Assembly: GCA_036677375.1 (NCBI GenBank)
Contig: JAVBWO010000007.1
Span: 31,227-95,226 of the forward strand
Source of the DNA: JAVBWO01 sp036677375
GTDB lineage: Bacteria; Bacillota; Dehalobacteriia; UBA4068; UBA4997
Direction: 5' to 3'
Length of the DNA: 64,000 nucleotides
Under the pieces are notes generated by a model. That model saw only the letters and a program-made list of their open reading frames with translations. It searched no databases and was not told the origin of the DNA. Of the stretch, positions 44,447 to 56,382 are shown one piece after another (the first letter of the stretch is position 1; each line of letters starts with the position of its first letter). A program made the position numbers and the translations under genes.

Positions 44447-44881
44447 CTACCATTGCCATTGCCAGACTTCAGGTTTTTGCGCTTGCTGCAGGTGCTCAGA
44501 CCCGGCATAAACCTTCAGCTTCTGGTACATTTGACGGCCCAAAGGGCCTTTGGGCAACATCCCTTTGACTGCTTTTTCTATAGCCAATTCAGGTTTTTTG
44601 TTCAGTAATTGCCCATAGCTGATAGAAGATAAGCCACCGGGATAACGGGAGTGATGGTAATACATTTTTTTATTCAATTTATCGCCGGTCAAAAGAACGT
44701 TTTTGGCATTGATCACAATAACGAAATCACCGGTATCGATATTGGGGGTATAAATAGGTTTATGCTTGCCACGTAAAAGACGGGCTGCTTCGGATGCCAC
44801 CTTACCTAACGGTTTATTGGCTGCATCGAGAATATACCATTTACGGGTAATATCCCCGGGCTTTGCTATATAGGTCGGCAC
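44447..44881 (-). CDS. rplM: 50S ribosomal protein L13
   Basis: 144 residues. [38 protein letters not shown] and [13 protein letters not shown] are family hallmarks. The GTG start at 44881 has GAGGAGGG upstream. It is preceded by a short structured leader and a near-consensus promoter, so rplM-rpsI is a separate operon from truA. Confidence 0.99.
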   Translation of the reverse strand: MPTYIAKPGDITRKWYILDAANKPLGKVASEAARLLRGKHKPIYTPNIDTGDFVIVINAKNVLLTGDKLNKKMYYHHSRYPGGLSSISYGQLLNKKPELAIEKAVKGMLPKGPLGRQMYQKLKVYAGSEHLQQAQKPEVWQWQW

Positions 44882-44911
44882 AGTATTCCCTCCTCAAATT
44901 GCTGCTTCTCA

Positions 44912-44965
44912 CATAGTTGGTTGTTTTTAACCTTATCGACGGGGCTGTACAATAAGGTCACTATA
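44912..44965 (-). promoter_or_regulatory. probable L13 leader RNA
   Basis: Minus strand: ACCTTAT pairs with ATAAGGT (44952-44958 with 44930-44936) inside an outer ATAG/CTAT pairing. The layout and location match the small L13 autoregulatory leader of Firmicutes. It begins right at the transcription start. Confidence 0.55.
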
Positions 44966-44967
44966 AT

Positions 44968-44997
44968 ATTATAATCTTACGATCCCGCCTGTGTCAA
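44968..44997 (-). promoter_or_regulatory. sigma-A promoter of rplM-rpsI
   Basis: Minus strand TTGACA, 18-bp spacer, TATAAT. Confidence 0.85.
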
Positions 44998-45155
44998 GGA
45001 TTTTTCCTGTTGGACCGAAAGAATTTTTCCTGATTCGCTTCCTTCATTTCTAATAATCCTAAGAAAATCTTGCCGCATCATGATCAAGAGGCAAAAATTC
45101 TCCCTGCGCTAAGAAATTTGTCTATCCCCTACGCAAAATCAATCATAAAATCAGT

Positions 45156-45932
45156 TTAGTAGCATACTTCAAGCAAAACAAGCCCTTGGGGAGGCAACGG
45201 CGCGGCCAGGATCTTTTCTTGGCCTTCCAGAGCCTTTTGCAGCTCATCCATGGTGATCCTGCCTTGTCCTAAGGCAAAAAGAGAGGCGGCAATCAGGCGG
45301 ACCATTTTATATAGAAAGCCTTCGCCCCGGATCTCCAGCGCCCAGGCATCCCAGGCCTGTTCCCAAGGCAAGAGGCCGTTTGAGGCTCTTTCGATTTTTG
45401 AAAAGGTACAAGACTCGATCTGGCGGGTATAGTTTTCCACCACACGCCGGTTGTTGACGGTAAAAGCCCGGAAATCATGGCTGCCGCAAAAAAGCCTGGC
45501 GCCTGCCGCCATAGCCGCATAATCCAGCTTCTTGCGATGAAAATAGGCATAGCGCCAGTTGAACATATCCGGTTTGCCGCAGATCATGGTATAGCGGTAA
45601 CGCTTGCCTTTGGCATTAAAGCGGGCGTGAAATTGAAGTGGCATCTCCTTGGCTTCCAGCACCACGATATCCGGCGGCAACAGGCACTTCATGGCATAGG
45701 GCAGCTGCTCTAGGGGTATTGGTTTCTCCGTAAAAAAGGTTGCCTGCTGGCCATAGGCATGCACACCTGAGTCGGTGCGACCGGCTCCTAAAAGGCTGAC
45801 CTCCTCATAGAGCACCTTTTTCAAGGCTTGCTCCAAAATGCCTTGTATACTTTCGCCACGCCAGTCAGGCTGCCGCTGCCACCCGATATACCGGGTACCG
45901 TCATAAGCAATCTTTAAACATATATTCCGCAT
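45156..45932 (-). CDS. truA: tRNA pseudouridine(38-40) synthase
   Basis: 258-residue pseudouridine synthase of the anticodon arm. Conserved YDGTRYIGWQRQP, the catalytic Asp in GAGRTDSGVHAYGQ and FLYKMVRLI near the end. AGGTG precedes the ATG. It lies 36 bp after ecfT, as in most Firmicutes, downstream of the ribosomal block. Confidence 0.97.
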   Translation of the reverse strand: MRNICLKIAYDGTRYIGWQRQPDWRGESIQGILEQALKKVLYEEVSLLGAGRTDSGVHAYGQQATFFTEKPIPLEQLPYAMKCLLPPDIVVLEAKEMPLQFHARFNAKGKRYRYTMICGKPDMFNWRYAYFHRKKLDYAAMAAGARLFCGSHDFRAFTVNNRRVVENYTRQIESCTFSKIERASNGLLPWEQAWDAWALEIRGEGFLYKMVRLIAASLFALGQGRITMDELQKALEGQEKILAAPLPPQGLVLLEVCY

Positions 45933-45968
45933 CTTGCACCTGCTTGCTTCTTATTGATTATAAATTGA

Positions 45969-46757
45969 TTATAAAAGGATCACTAGCGCCACCATGGCTA
46001 TGGTACAAAACATGGCGGCGGTATCGACGTTTTTCCAAAGCAATTCATATAACGTGGTGCGGCCCTCGCCGCCATGGTAGCCTCTGGCTTCCATGGCTTC
46101 CGCCAGTTCATCCGCCCGTTTCAAAGCACTGACAAAAAGCGGCACCACCACCGCGATGATTCCTTGCAGGCGTTCCATGAATGGGCCGTGCTGTAAATCG
46201 GCGCCCCGGGCCTTTTGAGCCTTTATGATGATATCCATCTCATCCATGAGGATCGGGATAAAGCGCAAGCCGATGGAGAGCATCATGGAAAGCTCATGGG
46301 CGGGAACCCCCAACCGCTTCCACGGATTCAGCAAACGTTCCATGCCATGGGTCAAATGTAAGGGAGAAGTGGTCAAGGTCAAAAGAGAGCTGACGCCCAC
46401 CAAAAGCAACAGCCGCAGAAGCATCATACCGCTTTTATGGATACCTTCCCTGGTAACGGTTAAAATGCCCCAGTGCCATACTTCTTGGCCGGGCGTAAAA
46501 AACAAGTTCATCAAACCGGCAAATATCAGGATAAAAAAGATTCCTCTCAACGTCCGTAAAACAGCCTTTGGCGGCACTTTACTCAAATAGACCGCCGCGA
46601 AAGCAAAAACTACCAGGGGCAAGAAAGCCATCCAGCTCCTGGCGAAAAAGACTGCCACCACATAGATGAGACAAATCAGGATCTTGTTGCGAGGGTCCAG
46701 GGCATGCAACAAAGATTCTGCGGGATAATACTGGCCGATGTGAAGGGTCTTGCTCAT
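45969..46757 (-). CDS. ecfT: energy-coupling factor transporter transmembrane protein
   Basis: 262-residue membrane subunit of group II ECF vitamin/metal transporters. Several membrane segments are evident (for example KILICLIYVVAVFFARSW and the C-terminal AMFCTIAMVALVILL). The two Ala-Arg-Gly type coupling motifs appear as KAQKARGAD and AMEARGYHG. Start at 46757 (GGAGG upstream) overlaps ecfA2 by 4 bp in ATGA; the longer open frame runs over ecfA2. Substrate-specific S components are encoded elsewhere. Confidence 0.95.
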   Translation of the reverse strand: MSKTLHIGQYYPAESLLHALDPRNKILICLIYVVAVFFARSWMAFLPLVVFAFAAVYLSKVPPKAVLRTLRGIFFILIFAGLMNLFFTPGQEVWHWGILTVTREGIHKSGMMLLRLLLLVGVSSLLTLTTSPLHLTHGMERLLNPWKRLGVPAHELSMMLSIGLRFIPILMDEMDIIIKAQKARGADLQHGPFMERLQGIIAVVVPLFVSALKRADELAEAMEARGYHGGEGRTTLYELLWKNVDTAAMFCTIAMVALVILL

Positions 46758-47614
46758 GGCCTTCCCTCCTTGTGCCAGCGATAAATAGCTGCTGCCGCCG
46801 CATCCGGTGTGATGGCGGTATCGTCCAGATGATATCCCAGGGCGGTCAGACGCTGTACCAGTTGCGCCGATTTGGGCAGAGCCAATCCCGCCTTTTGCCA
46901 GACGTCGGGCTGCCGCAAGGCTTTTGCCAAAGCGCCGTCCCAAAGCAGGTTGCCGTCTTCTAAAACCAAGACCCGCTTTGCGATCTGAGCCAATTCCGCC
47001 ATATCATGACTGATCCATAAGATAATGGCGCCCTCTCTTTTTTGCCACGCTTTGAGCATTTGATGAAATTCCCGGCGTCCCGAAGCATCCAGCCCCGCCG
47101 TGGGCTCGTCCAAGATCAGAATCTGCGGCGACATGGCTAAGACTCCGGCAATGGCGACCCGGCGCTTCTCGCCGCCGGAGAGTAGATAAGGACTCCGTTT
47201 CAGATAGCTCTCATCCAAACCCACCAGCGCCATGGCTTCCCGCACCGATCTGGCCACTTTCTCCGGCGTATAACCCCGGTTTTTGGCGCCAAAAGCCACA
47301 TCTTCCTCTACCGTCTCACCAAACAGCTGCGTCTCGGGATATTGAAAGACCATGCCGATGCGGCGGATCATTTCTTTGCGGGGCGGATTGACCTTATGAT
47401 CCAGCATGATGCCTGCTACATTCACAGTGCCGGAATCGGGCTTTAAAAGGCCGGTGGCGATCTGAGCCAAGGTGGATTTCCCCGAACCGGTATGCCCCAC
47501 GATGCCTACGGTCTCACCGTTATTCACCTGAAAACTGATGTGTTTTAAGGCTCCGTGAGCCCAGGGGGTGCCGGGAGCGTATTGATAGCTTACATCATGA
47601 AAGGCTATGGACAT
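46754..47614 (-). CDS. ecfA2: energy-coupling factor ATPase A2
   Basis: 286-residue ABC ATPase: Walker A GHTGSGKST, Q-loop MVFQYPETQLF, signature LSGGEKRRVAIAG, Walker B ILILDEPTAGLD, switch His in WISHDM. The C-terminal helical tail is longer than in importers of other classes. It overlaps ecfA1 by 10 bp and ecfT by 4 bp. With EcfA1 it forms the ATPase dimer. Confidence 0.95.
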   Translation of the reverse strand: MSIAFHDVSYQYAPGTPWAHGALKHISFQVNNGETVGIVGHTGSGKSTLAQIATGLLKPDSGTVNVAGIMLDHKVNPPRKEMIRRIGMVFQYPETQLFGETVEEDVAFGAKNRGYTPEKVARSVREAMALVGLDESYLKRSPYLLSGGEKRRVAIAGVLAMSPQILILDEPTAGLDASGRREFHQMLKAWQKREGAIILWISHDMAELAQIAKRVLVLEDGNLLWDGALAKALRQPDVWQKAGLALPKSAQLVQRLTALGYHLDDTAITPDAAAAAIYRWHKEGRP

Positions 47615-48426
47615 AGCTTCGCCACCATTTCTTCTACGGTCAACACATCCCGCAAAGCCGCCGCCATCCCCATTTCGGTTAAGGCGCCGCCGATACGGCT
47701 GACTTCGGGCACATCAATATCCCAGCTTTCTCCCTGGGCCATGCGGGCAAAGATTTCCCGGGGAGAGCCGGTGGCAACCAAGCGGCCTTTAGACATAATT
47801 ACCAGGGAATCCGCCAGCATAGCCTCTTCCATATCATGACTGATCATCACAATGGTCAACCCTTCACGGTGCAGTTTCGTTAAAAGATGCAAAATATCAT
47901 GGCGGCCGGCGCCGTCCAGCATAGCGGTGGATTCATCCAAGATCAACGCCTCCGGCTCCATCACCAAGGCGCCGGCAATAGCAAGACGCTGCTTTTGGCC
48001 GCCGGAAAGCCGCACCGGATCCCTGGCTTCCATATCCGGCAAGCCGACGGCGGCAAGAGCCTTGGCAATGCGCCGTTTCATTTCCTGTCGGGGCACTCCG
48101 GCGTTTTCCAGGCCGAAAGCCACATCTTCTTCTATGGTATTACCGACCATTTGGTTATCGGGATTCTGAAACACAAACCCCACCTTACGGCGGATGGCCA
48201 CCAGGTTATCTTCTTGGGCGGTGTCAAGGCCGCAGGAAAGCACCCGGCCTTGCTCCGGCAAGAGCAGGCCGTTCAGATGCCTGGCCAAGGTCGATTTTCC
48301 AGAACCATTGGCCCCTGCGATACAGCACCATTGGCCTTTTGGGATTTGCAGGGAGACCTCTGCCAGGGCGGGGAAAATCCCCTGTGTTGTCTGATAGCTG
48401 TAACTGATATTTTCTACGGAAAACAT
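47605..48426 (-). CDS. ecfA1: energy-coupling factor ATPase A1
   Basis: 273-residue ABC ATPase: Walker A GANGSGKST, VFQNPDNQMVG (the NPDNQ Q-loop typical of EcfA1), signature LSGGQKQRLAIAG, and Walker B LILDESTAMLD with Ser in place of the usual Pro. First gene of ecfA1-A2-T-truA, 136 bp downstream of rplQ. Weak terminator-like hairpin and short palindromes lie in that gap. Confidence 0.95.
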   Translation of the reverse strand: MFSVENISYSYQTTQGIFPALAEVSLQIPKGQWCCIAGANGSGKSTLARHLNGLLLPEQGRVLSCGLDTAQEDNLVAIRRKVGFVFQNPDNQMVGNTIEEDVAFGLENAGVPRQEMKRRIAKALAAVGLPDMEARDPVRLSGGQKQRLAIAGALVMEPEALILDESTAMLDGAGRHDILHLLTKLHREGLTIVMISHDMEEAMLADSLVIMSKGRLVATGSPREIFARMAQGESWDIDVPEVSRIGGALTEMGMAAALRDVLTVEEMVAKLCP

Positions 48427-48436
48427 AACGCCTCCG

Positions 48437-48466
48437 AAAAAAGTAAAGCCAGGAAAAGTTTCCTGA
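48437..48466 (-). terminator. possible weak terminator after rplQ
   Basis: CAGGAAA and TTTCCTG stem; a T-run on the minus strand starts about seven bases later, so termination may be partial. Confidence 0.4.
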
Positions 48467-48562
48467 CTTCAACTTTGCGCAAAGTATCATGGGATATCTA
48501 TCGATATCTTAAGATTTCATTGATAGGAATCAATATCGTAGGATATCCACAGGTATAACAAA

Positions 48563-48901
48563 TTAAACTAATTCAATCAAAGCCATGGGAGCTCCATCGC
48601 CTTTTCTTTTTGCAGTTTTAATAATCCGGGTATAGCCGCCCTGACGTTTTTCATAACGGGGAGCGATCTCGGCAAAAAGCTTGGTAACCACATCTTCTTC
48701 CATGAGATAAGCCAAAGCGTTGCGGCGAGCGGCTAAATCCCCTTGTTTGCCCAAGGTGATCATTTTTTCCACTACGCCGGCAATTTCTTTGGCACGGGTT
48801 TCCGTGGTTTCAATCTTGCCATTTTTTAAAAGGGAAGTAGCCATATTCCGGAACATAGCCCGGCGATGCTGGCTTTTTACCCCTAATTTACGGTATCCCA
48901 T
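48563..48901 (-). CDS. rplQ: 50S ribosomal protein L17
   Basis: 112 residues: [19 protein letters not shown] start, [11 protein letters not shown] and a C-terminal basic strand. It ends the alpha cluster (rpsM-K-D-rpoA-rplQ) 12 bp after rpoA. Confidence 0.99.
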   Translation of the reverse strand: MGYRKLGVKSQHRRAMFRNMATSLLKNGKIETTETRAKEIAGVVEKMITLGKQGDLAARRNALAYLMEEDVVTKLFAEIAPRYEKRQGGYTRIIKTAKRKGDGAPMALIELV

Positions 48902-48913
48902 TAAGCAGACCTC

Positions 48914-49861
48914 CTATTCCTCATTGCTGCGGAGAGCCAACCCCAATTCAAGCAATTTGGCGGTGACTTCCTCCAAGGATTTGCGACCCAGGTTCCGTAC
49001 TTTCATCATATCTTCTTCACTGCGCTGGGTCAATTCGTGGACGGTATTGATCCCCGCCCGTTTTAAGCAGTTGTAGGAACGTACCGACAAATCCAATTCC
49101 TCAATGGTCAATTCCAGCAATTTATTCTTGATATCCTCAGTTTTTTCCACCAAGGCCACTTCATCAGGCACTGTTTCGGTCAGACCGATAAAGAGCTTCA
49201 GATGATCGTTCAGAATGCGCGCGCTGGTACTGACTGCTTCATCGGGAGCGATGGTGCCGTCTGTCCATACTTCCAGGGTCAATTTATCATAGTCAGTTTG
49301 TTGTCCGACCCGGGTGGGCTGCACCTTATAGTTCACTTTAATCACCGGTGAAAAAAGCGAATCGATGGGGATGACCCCGATGGGTTGACCTTCTTTTTTG
49401 TTTTTGTCAGCGCTGACATAGCCTCTGCCTTTTCCTACGGAAATGGACATATACAAGCGGCCGTCAGGCTCCAAGGTGGCAATATGGTGATCACTATTGT
49501 TGATCTCCACATCCGCGCCGCAACGAATATCTTTGGCGGTTACTTCACAGGGCCCTTCCGCTTCCACATAAATGGTTTGCTCTTCATCACCGTACATTTT
49601 CACAGCCAAACCTTTCAGGTTCAAGATGATATCGGTGATATCTTCCAAAACCCCGGACGTGGTGGAAAACTCATGAAGTACGCCTTCAATTTGTACAGCG
49701 GTAACCGCTGCCCCAGGCAGAGAGGAAAGAAGAATCCGGCGCAAAGAATTCCCCAACGTGATGCCATAGCCTCTTTCCAGAGGCTCTACAACAAAGCGGC
49801 CGTAGGAATAATCTTCGGCCATCTCTTCGCATTGAATTCTGGGCTTTTCAATACCAAACAC
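48914..49861 (-). CDS. rpoA: RNA polymerase alpha subunit
   Basis: 315 residues. The N-terminal dimerisation domain ([18 protein letters not shown]) is followed by a linker and the C-terminal domain ([19 protein letters not shown]), which binds UP elements and activators. GTG start with GGAGGG upstream. It lies between rpsD and rplQ. Confidence 0.99.
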   Translation of the reverse strand: MFGIEKPRIQCEEMAEDYSYGRFVVEPLERGYGITLGNSLRRILLSSLPGAAVTAVQIEGVLHEFSTTSGVLEDITDIILNLKGLAVKMYGDEEQTIYVEAEGPCEVTAKDIRCGADVEINNSDHHIATLEPDGRLYMSISVGKGRGYVSADKNKKEGQPIGVIPIDSLFSPVIKVNYKVQPTRVGQQTDYDKLTLEVWTDGTIAPDEAVSTSARILNDHLKLFIGLTETVPDEVALVEKTEDIKNKLLELTIEELDLSVRSYNCLKRAGINTVHELTQRSEEDMMKVRNLGRKSLEEVTAKLLELGLALRSNEE

Positions 49862-49902
49862 AGATTACCGCCCTCCTTCTTTTAAACACGTGCGTACCAT
49901 TC

Positions 49903-50529
49903 TTAACGGGAATACAACTCAACGATCAGTTGTTCGTTGATGGCAATGTCGATATCTTCTCTGGTAGGCAGGGTGACTACTTTGGCAACCAAAGCGGTCT
50001 TATCCAGATCCAACCAGGCAGGAATGGTCTTATGCGCCAAGGCTTCCAGCATTCCTTGGAATTTCGGAGACTCTTTGCTCTTTTCTTTCACGGCAATGGT
50101 ATCACCGATCCTGACCAGATAAGAAGGAATATTGACTTTCTTGCCATTTACGGTAAAATGACCATGCCGAACCAGTTGGCGGGCTTCCGCACGGGAAACG
50201 CCAAAACCAAGACGGTAAGCCACATTGTCTAAACGGCATTCCAGCAAACGTAAGAGATTCTCGCCCACAATGCCTTTTTGCCGTTCCGCTTTTGCAAAAT
50301 AAAGACGGAATTGTTTTTCCTGGATGCCGTAAATCCGGCGTACTTTTTGTTTTTCCCGCAATTGAATCCCATATTCGGAAACCTTTTTGCGGCCTTGACC
50401 ATGTTGACCGGGAGCAAAAGCCCGTTTGTTCATGGCGCATTTGTCACTATAGCAGCGGTCACCCTTCAAATAAAGTTTCAGCCCTTCCCGGCGGCACAGT
50501 CTGCATACAGCTTCTGTATATCTTGCCAT
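49903..50529 (-). CDS. rpsD: 30S ribosomal protein S4
   Basis: 208 residues, assembly initiator and translational repressor in many bacteria. The N-terminal zinc motif is intact: CRLC, then CYSDKC, i.e. the C+ form. S4 domain [20 protein letters not shown] and [14 protein letters not shown] at 50529 with GGGAGG upstream. Presence in the alpha cluster, rather than as a distant gene as in Bacillus, is the common clostridial layout. Confidence 0.99.
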   Translation of the reverse strand: MARYTEAVCRLCRREGLKLYLKGDRCYSDKCAMNKRAFAPGQHGQGRKKVSEYGIQLREKQKVRRIYGIQEKQFRLYFAKAERQKGIVGENLLRLLECRLDNVAYRLGFGVSRAEARQLVRHGHFTVNGKKVNIPSYLVRIGDTIAVKEKSKESPKFQGMLEALAHKTIPAWLDLDKTALVAKVVTLPTREDIDIAINEQLIVELYSR

Positions 50530-50543
50530 TAAACCATACCTCC

Positions 50544-50930
50544 CTAGACTCTTCTTCTTTTAGGCGGCCGACACCCATTGTGGGGAATAGGCGTAACATC
50601 CTTAATCATGTTGACTTCCAAACCGACGGCCTGTAAAGCGCGGATTGCGGCTTCACGGCCGGAGCCGGGCCCTTTCACCATGCATTCCACCTGGCGCATG
50701 CCATGGATCATCGCTTCCTTAGCAGCGGCCTCGGCAGCCATTTGCGCTGCGAAGGGAGTGCTTTTCCGGGAACCTTTAAAGCCCATAGAACCGGCAGAGG
50801 ACCAGGAAATGGCATTTCCGGCTTTATCGCTGATGGTGATAACGGTATTATTGAATGTGGACTGAATATGAACGACCCCATACTCAATGTTTTTCTTTTC
50901 TTTCCTTTTGCGAACTTGTCTGCGAGCCAT
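50544..50930 (-). CDS. rpsK: 30S ribosomal protein S11
   Basis: 128 residues: [27 protein letters not shown] and the C-terminal [18 protein letters not shown]. It lies on the platform near the Shine-Dalgarno helix. GGGG and A-rich leader before the ATG; 17 bp after rpsM. Confidence 0.99.
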   Translation of the reverse strand: MARRQVRKRKEKKNIEYGVVHIQSTFNNTVITISDKAGNAISWSSAGSMGFKGSRKSTPFAAQMAAEAAAKEAMIHGMRQVECMVKGPGSGREAAIRALQAVGLEVNMIKDVTPIPHNGCRPPKRRRV

Positions 50931-50947
50931 TGAGAAACCCCCTTCCC

Positions 50948-51319
50948 TTATTTTTTACGCTTGGAGCCCGCGACCCGTTTGGGGCCTTTTCTTGTCCGGG
51001 CGTTATTTTTGGTATTCTGACCGCGCACAGGCAGACCCCGGCGATGGCGAATGCCGCGATAGCAACCGATTTCGGTTAAACGTTTGATATTTAATGCAAT
51101 TTCCCGCCGCAGGTCGCCTTCCACAGGCGTCGTGCGTTCCAGGACTTCACGGATGCGGGCAATTTCATCTTCGGTCAGATCCTTAATCCGGGTATCCGGA
51201 TTAACGTCTGCTTCTGCCAAGACTTTTTGAGAAGTCGGCAGGCCAACTCCAAAGATATAAGTGAGAGCGATCTCTACCCTTTTATCTCTGGGCAGGTCCA
51301 CACCAGCAATACGTGCCAT
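50948..51319 (-). CDS. rpsM: 30S ribosomal protein S13
   Basis: 123 residues: [20 protein letters not shown] start, [23 protein letters not shown] (contacts at the subunit bridge), basic tail. GGAGG upstream of the ATG. It follows rpmJ. Confidence 0.99.
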   Translation of the reverse strand: MARIAGVDLPRDKRVEIALTYIFGVGLPTSQKVLAEADVNPDTRIKDLTEDEIARIREVLERTTPVEGDLRREIALNIKRLTEIGCYRGIRHRRGLPVRGQNTKNNARTRKGPKRVAGSKRKK

Positions 51320-51378
51320 TTAGTGTAAACACCTCCACTAGAAAATTTCTCATCTGAGCAACTGAAAAGGAATACCAG

Positions 51379-51492
51379 CTAGCCTTGTTTTTGCTTATGC
51401 TTGGCATTTTCGCAGATTACCATAACAACGCCTCTGCGTTTAATAATTTTGCACTTTTCGCAAATAGGTTTTACAGATGTGCGAACTTTCAC
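51379..51492 (-). CDS. rpmJ: 50S ribosomal protein L36
   Basis: 37 residues from a GTG at 51492 with GGAGG upstream: [20 protein letters not shown], then [13 protein letters not shown]. CxxC, C and H form the single zinc site (C+ form). It is too short for most gene finders, lying in the infA-rpsM gap as expected. Confidence 0.98.
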   Translation of the reverse strand: MKVRTSVKPICEKCKIIKRRGVVMVICENAKHKQKQG

Positions 51493-51531
51493 TGTTAAAA
51501 ACCTCCTTTACCGGATATGCGGTGGACTGGA

Positions 51532-51750
51532 CTATTTAAAACGATATACAATGCGGCCCCGTTTCAGGTCATAGGGGGAAAGCTCCACCGTCACTTTATC
51601 CCCAGGCAGGATGCGGATGAAATTCATCCGGATCTTACCGGAAACATGTGCTAAGACCTGATGGCCGTTGGCTAATTCAACCATAAACATCGCATTAGGC
51701 AACGGCTCAATTACAGTTCCGTCTACTTCAATTCCATCTTGTTTGGACAT
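51532..51750 (-). CDS. infA: translation initiation factor IF-1
   Basis: 72 residues, one S1-like OB fold: [20 protein letters not shown] and [18 protein letters not shown]. The start [11 protein letters not shown] at 51750 has AGGAGG. The longer frame to 51819 overlaps the KOW gene and has no SD. Confidence 0.99.
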   Translation of the reverse strand: MSKQDGIEVDGTVIEPLPNAMFMVELANGHQVLAHVSGKIRMNFIRILPGDKVTVELSPYDLKRGRIVYRFK

Positions 51751-51772
51751 GCAATCGACCTCCTGTCTTTCC

Positions 51773-52066
51773 CTACTGGTCAACATCAAATTCTGCCAAA
51801 TACCAACGAATATCTTCATCCCTTAGGACGCTTTTGGCAGTAACCTTTTTTAAAAGCTCCCTGGAAACTTTATTGGTCATCTGTAGGTGGGAAATATTTT
51901 TACGTTTTGGGGAATTAATGCCCCGCTTTCTGCCATCCACTAGGAGCAGACACCTATCATCATCGGCAGGTCCCAAGACAAGATAATACGAACCTTTATC
52001 CCGTCCTGCTTTCGAGCGGACCAGATGACCCACTGCTAAAAATCTGTTGTCTGAATCATCTTTCAT
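51773..52066 (-). CDS. KOW-domain RNA-binding protein (L14e-like)
   Basis: 97 residues with an N-terminal KOW motif ([20 protein letters not shown]) and a basic middle ([16 protein letters not shown]). In Clostridia this gene normally sits between map and infA. Its fold suggests a ribosome- or RNA-associated role, not demonstrated. The ATG at 52066 overlaps a TGA in an ATGA of an upstream short frame, suggesting coupling to whatever is translated there. Confidence 0.88.
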   Translation of the reverse strand: MKDDSDNRFLAVGHLVRSKAGRDKGSYYLVLGPADDDRCLLLVDGRKRGINSPKRKNISHLQMTNKVSRELLKKVTAKSVLRDEDIRWYLAEFDVDQ

Positions 52067-52233
52067 CCCTTACCACCTCGACTACTGCAGCCGGCCTTTT
52101 TTGTGGGATACGGGCGGTAATCTCCGTAATTTATAAACAAGAGAGGCTGAGGAATCCCCTTTGCTTCACCACAAAAGCAAGCTTTGCCAAAATTCATTTC
52201 CGGACAGCTTCCGCTATTGACCCTAGATTTCAT
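52063..52233 (-). CDS. short unassigned frame in the place of map
   Basis: 56 codons from the ATG at 52233 (GAGG about 9 bases upstream) to a TGA overlapping the KOW gene start. The product contains three Cys and has no similarity I can recognise, and it does not resemble methionine aminopeptidase. The 219-bp gap between adk and the KOW gene normally contains the 750-bp map gene. May be spurious. Confidence 0.25.
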   Translation of the reverse strand: MKSRVNSGSCPEMNFGKACFCGEAKGIPQPLLFINYGDYRPYPTKKAGCSSRGGKG

Positions 52234-52285
52234 GGCAAGGGCCTCTGCCCTGCCGTGGTTTACCGGCAGGCTATCCAAAGGCTTT

Positions 52286-54206
<1,921 letters not shown>

Positions 54207-54207
54207 A

Positions 54208-54645
54208 TTAGTTCACCTCAACTTTTCCGCCGGCTGCAACAATTTTTTCAGCAGCAGTTTTGCTGCAAGCAACGCAAACGGTGAGTTTCTTGGTGATGTC
54301 ACCATTCGCCAATACTTTCACGCCATCGGCAATCTTATTGATAACCCCTGCTTCCCAAAGCAGTTCCGCAGTTACCTGGGTACCGTCTTCGAAGCAGTTC
54401 AGATCAGCTAGATGCACTTCCACAATATCTTTTTTGAAGATATTGGTGAAACCGCGTTTCGGTAAACGGCGTTGCATCGGCATTTGCCCACCTTCAAAAC
54501 CGGGACGGGTGCCACCGCCGGAACGGGCTTTTTGACCTTTATGACCACGACCGGAGGTTTTTCCCAAACCGGAACCGATCCCTCTACCGATACGGGTACC
54601 CGTTTTACGGGAGCCAGCCGCAGGTTTTAATTCACTAAGCTTCAT
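54208..54645 (-). CDS. rplO: 50S ribosomal protein L15
   Basis: 145 residues: [34 protein letters not shown] and a C-terminal folded domain with VNKIADG-like and [12 protein letters not shown]. The ATG at 54645 has GGAGG at 7 bases; an upstream in-frame GTG is less likely. Confidence 0.98.
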   Translation of the reverse strand: MKLSELKPAAGSRKTGTRIGRGIGSGLGKTSGRGHKGQKARSGGGTRPGFEGGQMPMQRRLPKRGFTNIFKKDIVEVHLADLNCFEDGTQVTAELLWEAGVINKIADGVKVLANGDITKKLTVCVACSKTAAEKIVAAGGKVEVN

Positions 54646-54672
54646 TGTCACACCTCCCTTACATATAGCCTA

Positions 54673-54855
54673 CTAGGCTTCTTCCACCTTGACCAAATGG
54701 GCGATGCTTTGAACTTTACCAAGGATGTCCGGGGTATCGTTTTGCACAACGCTGCTATTCAGTTTGGTAAGACCCAGGGCTTTCACGGTCTGTCTTTGCT
54801 TTTTATTGTAGCCAATAAAACTCTTGACTAAGGTAATTTTAATTTTAGCCATCAT
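54673..54855 (-). CDS. rpmD: 50S ribosomal protein L30
   Basis: 60 residues: [20 protein letters not shown] and [17 protein letters not shown]. Either of two adjacent ATGs could start it (SD GGAGG at 5 or 8 bases). It lies between rpsE and rplO. Confidence 0.98.
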   Translation of the reverse strand: MMAKIKITLVKSFIGYNKKQRQTVKALGLTKLNSSVVQNDTPDILGKVQSIAHLVKVEEA

Positions 54856-54864
54856 TATGCCCTC

Positions 54865-55371
54865 CTAGCCCAGAATTTCTTCTACGGATTTCCCCCGCAG
54901 ACGAGCGACATCTTCGGCTTTTTTCAGGGACTCAAGGCCTTGTAAAGTTGCCCGCACCATATTAATCGAATTGTTAGAACCTAAAGATTTGGTAAGGATA
55001 TTGCTGATCCCAACAGACTCCAATACGGCACGAACAGGGCCGCCGGCAATCACGCCGGTACCTTGAGCAGCCGGTTTCAAGAGAACTTTCCCTGCGCCAT
55101 ACGAGCCTGTGACCTCATGGGGCACGGTAGTATTGACAATCGGAACATTGATCATATTTTTTTTGGCATCTTCGGTACCCTTACGGATGGCTTCCGGCAC
55201 TTCGGCGGCTTTGCCGATACCGGCGCCCACATTGCCGTTGCCATCGCCCACAACCACCAGGGCGCTGAAGGAGAACCGCCGACCGCCTTTGACAACTTTT
55301 GCCACGCGGTTGATATTTACAACCTTTTCAATCAGCTCAGAACCACTATCTCTAGTGTCTATTCTTGCCAT
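54865..55371 (-). CDS. rpsE: 30S ribosomal protein S5
   Basis: 168 residues: [20 protein letters not shown] and [20 protein letters not shown]5 contributes to decoding fidelity. AGGGA precedes the ATG. It follows rplR. Confidence 0.99.
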   Translation of the reverse strand: MARIDTRDSGSELIEKVVNINRVAKVVKGGRRFSFSALVVVGDGNGNVGAGIGKAAEVPEAIRKGTEDAKKNMINVPIVNTTVPHEVTGSYGAGKVLLKPAAQGTGVIAGGPVRAVLESVGISNILTKSLGSNNSINMVRATLQGLESLKKAEDVARLRGKSVEEILG

Positions 55372-55390
55372 TTATTTCCCTCCTAATCCC

Positions 55391-55753
55391 TTAGAATTCC
55401 AGGCCGCCTTCTCTGGCACCTTCCGCCAAAGCCGCGACCCGGCCGTGATAGAGGAGGCCGCCCCGGTCAAAGACTACTGCTTTGATGCCTTTCTCCTGAG
55501 CCTTGGCCGCCATTAACAGGCCTACTTTTTTCGCAGCCTCTGTGTTGCCGCCATTGCTTCCTTTCAAAGAAGGATCCAATGTGGAAGCCGCTGCCAGGGT
55601 CACGCCCTTTGTGTCATCAATAATCTGCGCATACATGTGTTTCGCGCTACGGTATATGCACAGACGCGGAAACTCCGGCGTACCTGAAATATTCTTACGA
55701 ATCCGGTAATGTTTTTTTGCCCGAACCGCTTTACGGTTAACCTTGCTGTACAA
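55391..55753 (-). CDS. rplR: 50S ribosomal protein L18
   Basis: 120 residues binding 5S r[23 protein letters not shown] and [16 protein letters not shown]. The start appears to be TTG at 55753, with AAGGA about 11 bases away. No better in-frame start exists downstream. Confidence 0.97.
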   Translation of the reverse strand: MYSKVNRKAVRAKKHYRIRKNISGTPEFPRLCIYRSAKHMYAQIIDDTKGVTLAAASTLDPSLKGSNGGNTEAAKKVGLLMAAKAQEKGIKAVVFDRGGLLYHGRVAALAEGAREGGLEF

Positions 55754-55805
55754 AACTTTTCACATCCTTCCGTAAACAACTTGCAGTCTTCGGATTAAAG
55801 CCGCC

Positions 55806-56348
55806 TTACTTCTTCAAACCGGCTTTCCCGGCTTTACGACGAACCACTTCGTCCTGATAACGGATCCCTTTGCCTTTATAGGGCTCAGGCGGACGGACTT
55901 TACGTACGTTAGCAGCAAATTCGCCAACCTTTTCCTTATCAATACCGGTGATTACGATTTTATTGGGAGCAGGAACCGCTACTTGCAGGTCTGCGCCGGG
56001 ATCCATTTCCACAGGGTGGGAATAGCCCACAGTCAGCACTAAGACCTTGCCTTGCATGGCGGCACGGTAACCGACACCAACCAAATCTAATTTTTTTTCA
56101 AAACCAGCAGTAACGCCGGTAACCATATTGGCCAAAAGCGCGCGGGTCAAACCATGATAAGCGCGGGTTTCCGATTCATCATTAGGACGGGTGACGTGCA
56201 ACACGCCATCTTCTAAAGCAACGGAGATCTCGGGACGAAACTCCCGGACCAAAGTGCCTTTAGGCCCCTTCACCTCAACTTTATTGCCATCTATGGTAAC
56301 CTGGACACCGCTTGGTACTGTAATAGGCATCCTACCAATACGAGACAT
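55806..56348 (-). CDS. rplF: 50S ribosomal protein L6
   Basis: 180 residues: [20 protein letters not shown] and the C-terminal [18 protein letters not shown] at 56348 with GGAGGTG upstream is preferred to a GTG two codons earlier. It lies between rpsH and rplR. Confidence 0.99.
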   Translation of the reverse strand: MSRIGRMPITVPSGVQVTIDGNKVEVKGPKGTLVREFRPEISVALEDGVLHVTRPNDESETRAYHGLTRALLANMVTGVTAGFEKKLDLVGVGYRAAMQGKVLVLTVGYSHPVEMDPGADLQVAVPAPNKIVITGIDKEKVGEFAANVRKVRPPEPYKGKGIRYQDEVVRRKAGKAGLKK

Positions 56349-56382
56349 TCTCACACCTCCTAAGCGATTACGGGGTTAGCCC

